Part shown: positions 1 through 9,320 of the stretch, one piece after another
How positions within the stretch are numbered: the stretch's first letter is position 1
Layout: every line of letters starts with the position of its first letter
Origin: Candidatus Sabulitectum sp.
GTDB lineage: Bacteria; Fermentibacterota; Fermentibacteria; Fermentibacterales; JCC-6
Assembly: GCA_029938555.1 (NCBI GenBank)
Contig: JAOZUR010000018.1
Coordinates: forward strand, 1 to 46,281
Length of the DNA stretch: 46,281 nt
Direction: 5' to 3'
Position numbers and translations under genes: made by a program
The notes under the pieces: model-generated
What the model was told of the DNA's origin: nothing
The model's input: the letters and a program-made list of their open reading frames with translations, nothing else
Databases searched by the model: none

Positions 1-254
1 TCAGCCAAGGCTATTTGGCTAAAAAATACAACGACAAATATAATTATTATGGAAATTCTTTTGTGTTTTTTCATTGCCAGCCCCTTGATTTAAATTATAG
101 AGCAAATTACACCATTTCTATTATAGTTCCTTAAATCATATTAATATTTGTAAGAGAAAAATTCAAATTCAAAAACGCTTTTCATTTGTTAAAAATTTGA
201 TGATCCACTTAACTTAATCTAACTATCTTAGCGCTTCTTATTCGTTCAAGCATA
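1..254. other. AT-rich non-coding stretch
   Basis: No open frame with a start and ribosome site is visible on either strand. The stretch is very AT-rich. A 6-bp inverted repeat (AGCCAA / TTGGCT, about 3-20) sits at the window edge. On the plus strand it is followed by A residues rather than T residues, so it does not read as a plus-strand terminator. The rest looks like upstream DNA of the secreted-protein gene that begins at 326. Confidence 0.6.
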
Positions 255-283
255 TTGACACTAACGCAAAAAAATATAATACT
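255..283 (+). promoter_or_regulatory. candidate promoter of the secreted-protein gene
   Basis: A perfect TTGACA (255-260) is followed by a perfect TATAAT (275-280), but the spacer is only 14 bases. With the usual 17-base spacer the -10 would be AATACT (278-283, 4 of 6). Either way the start of transcription would fall near 290, giving a leader of about 35 bases before the ATG at 326. Confidence 0.4.
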
Positions 284-325
284 GTTGTGTTGCTCATTTT
301 CGAGTAACAAAAAGGAAGGGTTTTT

Positions 326-1054
326 ATGAAACTTGTCTTACTTATTGTTGGGGTTTTTGCTGCCATGGCATTTGCTCAAGATCCTGCTAATGTTCTTATC
401 TATCATGATGTATCTGGTGGATATGGTGACACTGTTGATACTGCTGCACAAGATCTGTGGCCATCTGCTAATGTTGAAGCTTACACAGGTTACCCTACTG
501 CTCAGCATGCAGCATTTAATGCCGCTCTTGACGGTGGAACCGACTGGGATATCGTAGTTCTTGAATGCTGGTATGCAAATACTAACGACATCGACTGGGT
601 TTCTCTTCTTGCACATTACAATGCAGGAGACTTTGTTATTTACGTTTCAAACTGGCAGATGGCATCTGGTACATCTGGTCAGGCTGCTCTTGGAACCGCC
701 ATGGGTGTTACTGCTTACACCAGTATCACTTCTGTTATAAGTCATTATGCTTGGGAAACAAGCCATGCTATCTGCAGTGGTGTTAGCACTTGGGACTGGG
801 TCGATCCAGGTCTTGGTAGTCTTAACAACAAGTTAACAGTTAGTGATGCTACACCTGTCACAGGATGGACTTCTTCCTCTTCAGCAGGCGAAGCTGGCAT
901 CTGTGTTGCTAATGATGGTTACAGTGTAATCAGTGGATTTACTCCTGCTTACTCAGCTGCAGCTGATGTTATCTGGACCAATATTTACAACTTCATGTGG
1001 AGAGATACTGCACTTCAGCGCGATACATGGGCTGGAATTAAGGCTTCTTTCTAA
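326..1054 (+). CDS. small secreted protein of unknown function
   Basis: The protein has 242 residues. The first 17 form a clear signal peptide (Lys, hydrophobic run, Ala-Phe-Ala before Gln-Asp), so it is exported. The mature part begins with a beta strand (NVLIYHD) and later has VVLECWY and FVIYVSNW. This is a Rossmann/flavodoxin-like pattern resembling ThuA-type or glutamine-amidotransferase-like folds, but no catalytic Cys-His-Glu set is evident, so no function is given. It is rich in Trp, Ser, Thr and Ala, with few charged residues. A strong AAGGAAGG ribosome site precedes the ATG, and a strong terminator follows within 25 bases, so it is a single-gene unit. It converges on the ATPase operon. 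The coding region is clear; the function is unknown. Confidence 0.85.
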   Translation: MKLVLLIVGVFAAMAFAQDPANVLIYHDVSGGYGDTVDTAAQDLWPSANVEAYTGYPTAQHAAFNAALDGGTDWDIVVLECWYANTNDIDWVSLLAHYNAGDFVIYVSNWQMASGTSGQAALGTAMGVTAYTSITSVISHYAWETSHAICSGVSTWDWVDPGLGSLNNKLTVSDATPVTGWTSSSSAGEAGICVANDGYSVISGFTPAYSAAADVIWTNIYNFMWRDTALQRDTWAGIKASF

Positions 1055-1074
1055 ATCAAGTTCTTAGTAAAAAA

Positions 1075-1101
1075 AACAGGAACCCTGAACGGGTTCCTGT
1101 T
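1075..1101. terminator. bidirectional intrinsic terminator
   Basis: A perfect 11-bp stem (AACAGGAACCC / GGGTTCCTGTT) with a 5-base loop is flanked by an A run on the left and a T run on the right. It can therefore end transcription of the secreted-protein gene on the plus strand and of the V-type ATPase operon on the minus strand. The two stop codons lie at about 1054 and 1112. Confidence 0.9.
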
Positions 1102-1111
1102 TTTTTGTATA

Positions 1112-1741
1112 CTAAACTCCTCGATTGGCCTCGACCATTTCTTTAACTTTCATGAGGCGGGTAGTATTTCCTCGCTCCATTTCATCAAGCTTCAGTCGAA
1201 TGTATCTGATTGCCTGATTAATTTCAGGGATCATTACATACTCTAAGGAATTCACTCTGCGCCTGGTACTATCTATTTCCTGAGCAATAAGAATAATAGC
1301 CTTCTCTTGCTCGGCAAGACGAATAATTTCAGGAAGAACCTTTTTGTAAACCTCAAGAGCCTCATCAAGCTCAGGAGGAGTATCAAACATTCCATAGTTT
1401 CTAACTTTTCCATGAATGGAAACTTTAAAAACAGGAAGGGTAAGGTTCATCACTCTTCTTGTTGAAGATTCAACAAGTGCTTTTGCCCCAGGATAACGCA
1501 AAGCATCAAGAAGACCCTGCTCCTCCATGGCGGCTCTAGCAAATAGAAACTCTCCATAAGCAATTTCTAACTGCTTTTCCAGCTTGGATCTAGCTCCTTC
1601 ATAATGGCCAATCAGAATTTTGAACTGACGCATAAGCTCATCAAGCTTATCCTTCAGGAGTTTGTGGCCCCTTTTTGCCAGCTTGAGACGCTTCTTAAGC
1701 TGAAGCATCTCCATTCTGGTTGCACGAACTGCAATGGCCAT
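1112..1741 (-). CDS. atpD: V/A-type ATPase subunit D
   Basis: This is the central-stalk subunit D of the V/A-type ATPase, 209 residues, the usual length. The N-terminal and C-terminal thirds are long helices (TRMEMLQLKKRLKLAKRGHKLLKDK and RRRVNSLEYVMIPEI), which form the antiparallel coiled coil that turns inside the A3B3 head. The VNSLEYVMIP stretch is a family hallmark. It is the last gene of the operon, starts 2 bases after the atpB stop, and has only a weak ribosome site, so translation is probably coupled to atpB. The bidirectional hairpin follows directly. Confidence 0.95.
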   Translation of the reverse strand: MAIAVRATRMEMLQLKKRLKLAKRGHKLLKDKLDELMRQFKILIGHYEGARSKLEKQLEIAYGEFLFARAAMEEQGLLDALRYPGAKALVESSTRRVMNLTLPVFKVSIHGKVRNYGMFDTPPELDEALEVYKKVLPEIIRLAEQEKAIILIAQEIDSTRRRVNSLEYVMIPEINQAIRYIRLKLDEMERGNTTRLMKVKEMVEANRGV

Positions 1742-1743
1742 TG

Positions 1744-3123
1744 TTACACCGGCCAGTATTTGTTCAAGTTCTCAGGACGAATACGCTTCATTTCCCCTCT
1801 TGGAAGCAGCTTTAGAAGTTCCCATCCAAGGTCAAGAGTTTCAAGAATACTTCTGTCCTCATGTTCATCCTGATTAATGTATCTTTTTTCATACTGGGTG
1901 GCGAAATTAAGATACTTTCGATCAAGATCACTTAAAGCGGCAACACCAAGTATTACAGAAAGCTCTCTTGCATTCTTACCAGCTGCGTATGCTGCCATGA
2001 GCTGGTTGAAAAGATCCGCGTGATCTTCTCTGGTTTTACCTTCACCAATTCCTTTGTCTTTCAAACGACTAAGGCTTTCCATAACATCCATTGGCGGGTA
2101 AATACCTTTTTTGTGCAACTCTCGATTAAGAATTAACTGACCCTCTGTGATGTATCCAGTAAGATCCGGGATTGGATGGGTTTTATCATCTTCAGGCATT
2201 GTAAGAATCGGAATCTGAGTTATTGAACCCTTTCTTCCTTTGATTCTTCCAGCTCGTTCATACAAAGAAGCAAGATCTGTGTATAAATAACCAGGATAAC
2301 CTCTTCGACCTGGAACCTCACGCCTTGCAGCACTGATTTCACGAAGAGCATCACAATAGTTTGTCATATCTGTCATTATTACAAGAATGTGCATGTCTTT
2401 TTCGTAAGCAAGATATTCTGCTGCTGTAAGAGCCATTCTAGGTGTACTGATTCTTTCAATTGCAGGATCATCTGCAAGGTTCAAAAACACAACCGCCCTA
2501 TCCATAGCGCCGGTTGCTCTGAAATCTTTGATAAAGTAATCAGCTTCTTCAAAAGTAATTCCCATGGCTGCAAAAACCACGGCGAAATTACCTTCTCCAC
2601 TAGTCACTTTTGCCTGCCTGGCAATCTGAGCTGCAACAGCACCATGAGGCAGACCATTTGCACTGAAAATTGGAAGCTTTTGACCTCTTACCAATGTATT
2701 AATTCCATCAATAGAACTAAAACCAGTTTGGATAAATTCTGCTGGGTAATCGCGAGCAAACGGATTAATAGGAGCACCGTTAATATTGTTCATTTTTTCA
2801 GGAACAATAGGAGGGTCATTATCAAAAGGAGGTCTTGGTCTACCCTGTCCATCAAAAACTCTGCCTAGCATCTCTGTTGATACCCCAAGCTCAACACCCT
2901 TACCTAAGAAACGAACCTTGCATGTTTCAAGATCTGTTCCACTAGAGCCTTCAAACAACTGAACAAGGGCACGGTTACTGTCAATTTCAAGAACCTTTCC
3001 GCGACGAAGCTCACCATTAGCAAGCTCTATCTCTACAAGTTCTTCAAAACTGACATCAGTTACCTTGTCCACCAGCATCAGGGGGCCGGATATCTCAACG
3101 GTTGTTTTGTATTCCCGTATCAT
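1744..3123 (-). CDS. atpB: V/A-type ATPase subunit B (non-catalytic)
   Basis: This is the regulatory, non-catalytic nucleotide subunit of the V1/A1 head, 459 residues, full length. In place of a Walker A it has SANGLPHG (154-161), as is normal for B subunits. The motif [10 protein letters not shown] (88-97) and the later [31 protein letters not shown] stretch are typical of the family. The ribosome site GGGAGG lies 7 bases before the ATG. It follows atpA by 16 bases. With A it forms the hexamer that couples ATP turnover to rotor movement. Confidence 0.97.
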   Translation of the reverse strand: MIREYKTTVEISGPLMLVDKVTDVSFEELVEIELANGELRRGKVLEIDSNRALVQLFEGSSGTDLETCKVRFLGKGVELGVSTEMLGRVFDGQGRPRPPFDNDPPIVPEKMNNINGAPINPFARDYPAEFIQTGFSSIDGINTLVRGQKLPIFSANGLPHGAVAAQIARQAKVTSGEGNFAVVFAAMGITFEEADYFIKDFRATGAMDRAVVFLNLADDPAIERISTPRMALTAAEYLAYEKDMHILVIMTDMTNYCDALREISAARREVPGRRGYPGYLYTDLASLYERAGRIKGRKGSITQIPILTMPEDDKTHPIPDLTGYITEGQLILNRELHKKGIYPPMDVMESLSRLKDKGIGEGKTREDHADLFNQLMAAYAAGKNARELSVILGVAALSDLDRKYLNFATQYEKRYINQDEHEDRSILETLDLGWELLKLLPRGEMKRIRPENLNKYWPV

Positions 3124-3139
3124 TTCTCAACCTCCCTTT

Positions 3140-4906
3140 CTAAGCGTTTTCGAGCTGTATTTTTTTATTCACAGCTTCGGTTATTTTTTTCTGTAAATCT
3201 TTAATCTGTTCAATCTCTTCTTCTGGCAGATAACGCATTTTTGCAATGTCTTCTGAAAGAGGGAAATCAAAAATCACCCTTGGGTGCACATCTGCGTTAA
3301 TTGCCCTTGTCATTTCATCGTTTGTGAACAAAATGGTATTTAACATAAGCTGCTGTTTTCTACTGGAAGCAAAAGTATCGATTGGGTGGAAAGCATTCTG
3401 ATGGAGGAAATCTTCACGAAGACTTCTTGCTGTGAACAGAATAAGCTGATCCTCTGGAGATAAACTTTCAGCTCCAACTAAACGGGCAATCTCAAGAAGG
3501 TTTGACTCGTCTTGAAGAAGGGCCATTGATCTCTTTACTGTGGGTACCCATTCTAAGCCCATGTGCTTGTCGTAATAAGGTTTCAAATTCTTAGTATAAA
3601 GACTGTAACTATCAAGCCAACCAATTGCAGGGAAATGTCGCATGTAAGCCAACTCTGCCTGAAGACTCCAGAAAACCTTTACCACTCGAAGAGTTGACTG
3701 AACCACAGGATCAGATAAATCTCCACCAGCAGGGCTAACGGCTCCTACAACTGTAAGCTCACCAATTCTGTCTCCACCAAGGCACTGTACTTTTCCAGCT
3801 CTTTCATAAAACTCGGCAATACGAGTTCCAAGATAAGCAGGATAACCCTCTTCACCAGGCATTTCTTCAAGTCGCCCGGACATTTCACGCATTGCTTCAG
3901 CCCAGCGACTGGTTGAATCAGCCATAAGAGCCACTGAATAACCCATATCACGGAAATACTCGGCAAGAGTAATTCCTGTGTACACACTAGCTTCACGGGC
4001 AGCAACAGGCATATTTGAGGTATTTGCAACAAGAACTGTTTTCAAAATCAAGGATTTTCCACTTTTGGGATCCTTTAAATTCGGGAATTCCTGAAGCACA
4101 TCAGTCATCTCGTTACCACGCTCACCACAACCAACATAAATAACAATCTCTGTATCTGCCCATTTAGCCAGCTGGTGCTGGATAACAGTTTTTCCACTTC
4201 CAAAAGGACCGGGAACACAAGCGGTTCCACCCTTTCCGACAGGGAAAAAAGTATCAATAACCCTCTGTCCTGTGATAAGAGGTTCTTCTGGAGCAATTTT
4301 GGTGGTAACTGGTCTGGCTTTTCGAACAGGCCATTCCTGATACATCTTTAACTCAATAGTTTTTCCGGTTTCAGTTAAAACCTTAACCACCACTGTGTCT
4401 ATATTGTAATCGCCTTTATCAAGCACAAAAGTTACTTCACCAATTGTGCCTGGGCGTATCATAACTTTGTGGTCAATCAGTTCTGTTTCAGGAACTATAC
4501 CAATAAGCTCGCCACCGGAAACCTTGGATCCAACTTTCAGTTCAGGCGTAAAAGACCAGAGCTTTTCATGATCAAGACCGGGGATATTAATTCCTCTGGT
4601 AATCCAATCTCCAGCCTGCTCTCTTACCTTATCAAGTGGTCGTTGAATTCCATCATAAATGGAAGTAAGAAGACCTGGTCCCAGTTCTACTGAAAGAGGA
4701 TGACCAGTCTGATAAACTGGATCTCCCGGTTTAAGCCCGCCTGTTTCTTCATAAACCTGAACTGAGGCCTTGTTACCTTTTAATTCTATAATTTCACCAA
4801 TTAGCCGATAATCAGAAACAAAGACAACATCAAACATCTTCGCTCCTGTCATTCCAGTGGCAACCACCAGTGGGCCGGCTATCTTATCAATCCTGCCGTG
4901 TATCAT
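3140..4906 (-). CDS. atpA: V/A-type ATPase catalytic subunit A
   Basis: This is the catalytic ATP-binding subunit, 588 residues, the normal size. The Walker A GPFGSGKT is at 233-240 and the catalytic GERGNEM at 261-267. It has the long non-homologous insert (about residues 110-185) that separates V/A-type A subunits from F-type beta. I chose the start at 4906 (MIHGRID) because GGAGG lies 5 bases upstream; an in-frame ATG at 4930 would overlap the atpF stop and lacks a ribosome site. The frame is intact. Confidence 0.97.
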   Translation of the reverse strand: MIHGRIDKIAGPLVVATGMTGAKMFDVVFVSDYRLIGEIIELKGNKASVQVYEETGGLKPGDPVYQTGHPLSVELGPGLLTSIYDGIQRPLDKVREQAGDWITRGINIPGLDHEKLWSFTPELKVGSKVSGGELIGIVPETELIDHKVMIRPGTIGEVTFVLDKGDYNIDTVVVKVLTETGKTIELKMYQEWPVRKARPVTTKIAPEEPLITGQRVIDTFFPVGKGGTACVPGPFGSGKTVIQHQLAKWADTEIVIYVGCGERGNEMTDVLQEFPNLKDPKSGKSLILKTVLVANTSNMPVAAREASVYTGITLAEYFRDMGYSVALMADSTSRWAEAMREMSGRLEEMPGEEGYPAYLGTRIAEFYERAGKVQCLGGDRIGELTVVGAVSPAGGDLSDPVVQSTLRVVKVFWSLQAELAYMRHFPAIGWLDSYSLYTKNLKPYYDKHMGLEWVPTVKRSMALLQDESNLLEIARLVGAESLSPEDQLILFTARSLREDFLHQNAFHPIDTFASSRKQQLMLNTILFTNDEMTRAINADVHPRVIFDFPLSEDIAKMRYLPEEEIEQIKDLQKKITEAVNKKIQLENA

Positions 4907-4919
4907 TAATTCCTCCGAC

Positions 4920-5252
4920 TCACTGTTCATCCTCAGCCATAAGATCTACACCTACGGCTCTGATGATCAAGTTTCTGATAGTGTCCTCGCCTCTGTGTTT
5001 TGATCCGGAAACTCCGGGTAAAACAACAACAGCGGGAATTGGCATGCTGACAACTTCATCTACTTCACTCTGAAGGTAATCAAGCATATCCTCGGTGACC
5101 ATTATCACTGATACTTTTTCCTTCACAAGGGACTTAAACAAGCTAACTGCTTCAGGTCCATTATCCGGTGTATAAGTTTCTACTCCTAGAGCTCTAAACC
5201 CTAGAACAGAATCCGCATCACCGATGAAGGCTGTTCTGCCCTTTTCTGCCAT
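4920..5252 (-). CDS. atpF: V/A-type ATPase subunit F
   Basis: This small stalk subunit has 110 residues, typical for V-type subunit F (E. hirae NtpG). The N-terminal part (AFIGDADSVLGFRALGVETY) is the family signature of the CheY-like domain, followed by a helix that contacts subunit D. AGGAGG lies 4 bases before the ATG. It sits between atpC and atpA, as in Thermus. Confidence 0.93.
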   Translation of the reverse strand: MAEKGRTAFIGDADSVLGFRALGVETYTPDNGPEAVSLFKSLVKEKVSVIMVTEDMLDYLQSEVDEVVSMPIPAVVVLPGVSGSKHRGEDTIRNLIIRAVGVDLMAEDEQ

Positions 5253-5260
5253 ACTTCCTC

Positions 5261-6235
5261 CTATCCTCTGGGAACTCTGGCGCTTAGACGCCTGGAGTCA
5301 ATACCAGCAGCTTTACCGGCTGCAATCATTTTTAAATGAGAAGCTTCAAGCTCTCTGCGAAGGATATAAGCTGCAAGAGGCCCCGGACTAAACATATTTC
5401 CGGAAGCTCTTTCAAGAATATCCATAATCATCTTATCGCTTTCTTTTTGATAAAGCAGGAATGAACCGGATTCCAGCCCTTTCTCAAGAGCGGATGCTAC
5501 CTGTTCAAAACCTGGTTTTTCACCAAGAAGAATTGAAAGTTTGTTCACCCTTACTGCATCTGAAATGTCCAACGGAGAGTGATACCCACCATGAAGCAGA
5601 ATTTCTTCAACAGCAGTAGGAGTCATTTCTTCACTTCTACATCTGGCTGCTGTGAGAAAATTTCTCAATTCAATCTTTACTGCAGGAAGAGAACCCACAG
5701 GTTCAGCAAGTTTGCCTATGTTTTCAGATTCAACTTTTGCAGCAAGTCTATCAAGAACCGCATCTAATTTTGAAGCAGTGGGAGAATGAAGGCCCTGAAT
5801 TTCTTCAAGAGAATTTTGAAAAGAAAGAGGTAATACATCAACAATATTACCATCGCTCCATGCCCTTTTCAAATCTTGAACAGAAACAAGTCCGTCAGGT
5901 TCAATTTCAACATCTCCATCACCACCGAATGCTAAATTTTTCCAAAGATATCTGGCATTCCTAACATCTCGTCTTAAAAGAATACCTTCTGTAAATCTCT
6001 TATCATTGGATAATTCAACAAGCTCTTCTTCAGCGGTATAAACAGCCATTTTCAAAGCATCTTCCAGATTGTCCTGGGATTGAAGAAGATTACCGTACCA
6101 GGAATCTCCCAGAATTCTCAACAATTCATCACGATCTTCTGCGGTAATCAACTGATTCCAGATTCTCTCTGTAAGAAGAGCCCCTTCCAATCCGCTGATC
6201 CTGCCGCTAGCATATGCATAAGAACTACCTGACAC
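5261..6235 (-). CDS. atpC: V/A-type ATPase subunit C
   Basis: This is the funnel-shaped subunit C (subunit d of eukaryotes) that joins the central stalk to the membrane ring, 324 residues, full length. The N-terminus (YAYASGRISGLEGALLT) fits the family start. The start is GTG at 6235, backed by GGAGGGG and a 5-base spacer right after the atpE stop. The C-terminal part has the usual LRRELEASHLKMIAAGKAAGI helix. The call rests on motifs plus operon position. Confidence 0.92.
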   Translation of the reverse strand: MSGSSYAYASGRISGLEGALLTERIWNQLITAEDRDELLRILGDSWYGNLLQSQDNLEDALKMAVYTAEEELVELSNDKRFTEGILLRRDVRNARYLWKNLAFGGDGDVEIEPDGLVSVQDLKRAWSDGNIVDVLPLSFQNSLEEIQGLHSPTASKLDAVLDRLAAKVESENIGKLAEPVGSLPAVKIELRNFLTAARCRSEEMTPTAVEEILLHGGYHSPLDISDAVRVNKLSILLGEKPGFEQVASALEKGLESGSFLLYQKESDKMIMDILERASGNMFSPGPLAAYILRRELEASHLKMIAAGKAAGIDSRRLSARVPRG

Positions 6236-6237
6236 TA

Positions 6238-6825
6238 TTACCCCTCCTGACCATCCAGCGGCAAAAGCCGCGAAAGCTCCATAACCATAGTATCATGGTT
6301 GAGCTCGGAAATCATGGAAAGTGTTGCATTCAGGCTGATATCTCCTGCACGCATAAGAATGCCCCCGTGGTCATTATGAAATTGCTCTGCAAGAACAAAC
6401 TTAGACTTATCTGTAGAATTTTTCTTTAGGAATTCTGAAGTAATCCTGCCTTTATCATCTGCACAGATTTCCACTTCAACCGTTCCATCAAGATCACAAT
6501 TCTTCAACAAACCAGTTATTAATTCGAGGTAATCAGGAGCAGAAGATATTTTTTTGACAGAATCTGATATAACGCTATCAACTATTTTTCTTCGGTGGCT
6601 GAGCAATGCCTTTTCCATATCACGAATGGCATGTGATTTCAACTGTACCGAGGTAATCTCTGTTTTGTTTCTAATTCGTTCCGAGTCCTTTGGAAATTTG
6701 TTTTTCAGGCGAGTTTTTACTTGAAGTAAAGCTTCTTCCTGCTCTTTTCTAGCAGACTGAATAATTTGATCTGCCTGATTTTTTCCATCGTTTTCGATCT
6801 TTGCCAATATGGCTTGAAGTGACAT
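6238..6825 (-). CDS. atpE: V/A-type ATPase subunit E
   Basis: This peripheral-stalk subunit has 195 residues. The N-terminal half is a charged helix (about residues 1-95) that would pair with subunit G/H. The C-terminal half is the globular domain with HGGILMRAGDISLNATLSMI, typical of the family. The start at 6825 (MSLQAIL) is preferred because AGAGGGG lies 5 bases upstream; longer in-frame starts would overlap atpK by more than 70 bases. The atpK stop is 10 bases away. Confidence 0.92.
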   Translation of the reverse strand: MSLQAILAKIENDGKNQADQIIQSARKEQEEALLQVKTRLKNKFPKDSERIRNKTEITSVQLKSHAIRDMEKALLSHRRKIVDSVISDSVKKISSAPDYLELITGLLKNCDLDGTVEVEICADDKGRITSEFLKKNSTDKSKFVLAEQFHNDHGGILMRAGDISLNATLSMISELNHDTMVMELSRLLPLDGQEG

Positions 6826-6835
6826 AATTGCCCCT

Positions 6836-7297
6836 CTATCCGATCTGACCCAGCATGAGGAAAGAAACCAAGAAACCAAGAATTGCATAAAATTCAACAA
6901 ATACTGCAAGAATCAGAGCCTTGGCACTGTCGTCTGGCTGCTTTGCTGTCATCATTGCACCACCTGCACAAACTTTTCCCTGATGAATTCCAGACATGAG
7001 GCCAGCAAGTGCGATTGGTAAACCTGCTGCAAAAATCTTCCATCCATCAACCATAAGCAATGGGTTGTCACCAGTAAGAAGTGCTATTTTCTGTATCAAA
7101 AGGAAAGCAATAACGAACCCATAAATACCCTGTGTTCCCGGAAGAGCTGTAAGAAGAAGAAGCTTTCCGAATTTTTTAGGGTCAACACTCATGACACCTG
7201 TGCTTGCCTGTGCGGCAATACCCACACCAACAGCACTACCAATTCCTGCAAGAGCACAGGCAAGTGCAACACCTAAATATGCTACTAAATAATTCAA
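6836..7297 (-). CDS. atpK: V/A-type ATPase membrane ring subunit K (proteolipid)
   Basis: This is a rotor-ring subunit of 153 residues with four membrane helices in two tandem hairpins. The second half has the ion-binding carboxylate, Glu135, in VEFYAILG. The first half has LPGTQG (52-57). From the known Enterococcus hirae NtpK structure, the sodium ligands are Leu61, Thr64, Gln65, Gln110 and Glu139. The matching residues here are Leu52, Thr55, Gln56, Gln106 and Glu135, so a sodium-coupled ring is likely. The start is TTG at 7297 with GGAGG 7 bases upstream. Confidence 0.95.
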   Translation of the reverse strand: MNYLVAYLGVALACALAGIGSAVGVGIAAQASTGVMSVDPKKFGKLLLLTALPGTQGIYGFVIAFLLIQKIALLTGDNPLLMVDGWKIFAAGLPIALAGLMSGIHQGKVCAGGAMMTAKQPDDSAKALILAVFVEFYAILGFLVSFLMLGQIG

Positions 7298-7334
7298 TTC
7301 ATTTCCTCCTTGTTTTTTTGTATCACTACTTTAA

Positions 7335-9320
7335 CTATCTTTTAATTCTAATGTATCTTGGTTCATAACGAAAAACCTTGAATGAAACTCCTGTTCCATC
7401 GTAAAACTTACTAAAAAATTCTACAAACTGTAATCGAGCTGTGTGTATAAAACCACTTAACGCGGCCATTGCAAGATTAAACAAGTGACCAGCAATCAGT
7501 ACAAGTACCGTAAGTACCATACCCACAACAGGAACGGCCGTAAGCATTCCAGCGATCTGATTGATCACTGATGCAATAATTGCACTGGAAAGAGCCAAGG
7601 CAAAAAGTCTTGAATAACTCAAAACATCACCTAGAAGGTTAACAATACCATAACAGGCGTATGCACCAAGCCCTGCTTTGCCACCAATACCCTGGGCTTC
7701 TTTGCCGCCCATGATAAAAATAAGCACAGCACCAAAACCCAGCATACCAAGAAAAACACTATCCCACATGCTACCAATTGGATATAGAGCGCCATCAAGA
7801 AGGTAGTGGTTAAAAAGCCATGGAAAAAGCCCTAAAAGAGCCATCATCCACCCGGTCTGATCGATCACAGCGGAAATGCCCTCGCCAGCTCTAAGACGCT
7901 TCTGCAGATTAACAACAATACCCCATGCAAGCTGCACAAGACCAAAACCGAGAGTCAGGTAAAGGAATTGCTGAGAAAGAGCGAAACCATCAGAGGTTCC
8001 CCTTACATAACCTGGAACAAGCTTATTCAACGGCATTGCTGCATCTTGAAGAAGTTTTGGAAGAGTATCAAACGGTATTCCGAACCAGCCACCAAGAAGA
8101 AAGCCCCAGAAAATGCTAGCAAGTCCTCCTTGAAACATTAATTCAAAAAGCCTAGTATTTCCCTGTTTTTTCTTTGTTAAATACCAGCCGATGGCGGAAC
8201 CCAAAGCAAGAGCGAGACCATAACCGGCATCTCCTATGCAGATACCAAAAAACACCACATAAAACGGAGCCATATGCGGTGTCGGATCAGGATCAGCTCC
8301 TTGAGGTTTGCCATACATATCTGTTAGCATCAAATATGGATCAACTGTGGCGCTCTCGGAAAGGAAAACAGGTGGAACTTCATCTTCATCCAGCTCTAGT
8401 TGGTTAATATCAACCTGACCCAACTGTTCAAGATTCAGCTTCAGTCCTGGTAATTCTTCCAGCCTTACCCACAAATGCAATAAAAGTACTGATTTACTTG
8501 CTCTGCCTGATGTAGCTGCCTCTTCGTTTAAGGCAAGAAGACCAACAGCATCCCACAAAGCTTTCAACTGAGGAAGTTTTTCAACCATGTTGTCTGCTTC
8601 TGAGGTCAACTCCTGTATTTTGTTTTGAACAACAGAAAAATCAGCCTTCTGATCTTTCAATTCGTCAGCTGGTTTTCCAGAAAATCCTGAAAAATCAGTA
8701 GTAACAAACCCTACCTCAGTAAGACCGTTCAAAGCCTCAGTCTCGATTGAATTGTGCCATACAGCTATAGCTTTGTTTTTTGAAAGTTCCTCAAAATGAA
8801 ATAGCTCTTTTTCCTGTTCAAGTTTTTTAAGTGGAGAATATCCCTCTCTTGCTGAAACAAAACCGGCTTTAAAAGAAAAAACACCATTCTGCCTGATTTG
8901 ATCAAATCGCAAAGGTAAATCTGCCCAATCTTCTATAAAATCAATCTTTCTCTGAATCTCTTCCTGCCTTGCATGAAGAGAAATAAGTTGATCTGAAATC
9001 TCAGCAGCCCTCTGCGCTGTTAATTCCAGTTCACCGTCATGAATCAAAGAAGACAATTCATCAACGGTTTTCGGAGTAACTGAAAGCTGTTTTTTTGAAC
9101 TGTGTCTGTTTTGAAGAAAAGGAATCGATTTTTCCAACGATACAGCAAGGGAATGAATTGAGGATCTGCTTATTTCTTCCACTCTAGAAAAAGGTGCATC
9201 TTCAATTACCGACATATCAATTAAATGAACGCTACCGGCTTTTTCAAGAGTTGCAAGAACATCAGTCTTTACTGTGGAATGACAGAGAATTTCGGCCTTA
9301 ACCACACTATCTCTTGCCAT
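7335..9320 (-). CDS. atpI: V/A-type ATPase subunit I (membrane stator, subunit a)
   Basis: This is the 661-residue stator subunit with a long cytoplasmic N-terminal half (coiled-coil arms, about 1-330) and a C-terminal half with about seven or eight membrane helices. It provides the half-channels for ions. The conserved arginines of the family are in SYSRLFALAL (Arg571) and HTARLQFVEFF (Arg629). The ATG overlaps the upstream stop by one base (TAATG), so translation is coupled. A 37-base gap before atpK holds the atpK ribosome site. Confidence 0.95.
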   Translation of the reverse strand: MARDSVVKAEILCHSTVKTDVLATLEKAGSVHLIDMSVIEDAPFSRVEEISRSSIHSLAVSLEKSIPFLQNRHSSKKQLSVTPKTVDELSSLIHDGELELTAQRAAEISDQLISLHARQEEIQRKIDFIEDWADLPLRFDQIRQNGVFSFKAGFVSAREGYSPLKKLEQEKELFHFEELSKNKAIAVWHNSIETEALNGLTEVGFVTTDFSGFSGKPADELKDQKADFSVVQNKIQELTSEADNMVEKLPQLKALWDAVGLLALNEEAATSGRASKSVLLLHLWVRLEELPGLKLNLEQLGQVDINQLELDEDEVPPVFLSESATVDPYLMLTDMYGKPQGADPDPTPHMAPFYVVFFGICIGDAGYGLALALGSAIGWYLTKKKQGNTRLFELMFQGGLASIFWGFLLGGWFGIPFDTLPKLLQDAAMPLNKLVPGYVRGTSDGFALSQQFLYLTLGFGLVQLAWGIVVNLQKRLRAGEGISAVIDQTGWMMALLGLFPWLFNHYLLDGALYPIGSMWDSVFLGMLGFGAVLIFIMGGKEAQGIGGKAGLGAYACYGIVNLLGDVLSYSRLFALALSSAIIASVINQIAGMLTAVPVVGMVLTVLVLIAGHLFNLAMAALSGFIHTARLQFVEFFSKFYDGTGVSFKVFRYEPRYIRIKR

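Noticed and set aside
3-20. Inverted repeat at the left edge as a terminator
   Set aside because: The stem is only 6 bp and is followed by A residues on the plus strand; the other side is cut by the window edge.
2389-2868. Open frame on the plus strand inside the ATPase operon
   Set aside because: It is opposite the intact atpB gene, has no ribosome site and its translation is low-complexity and Cys/Ser/His-rich.
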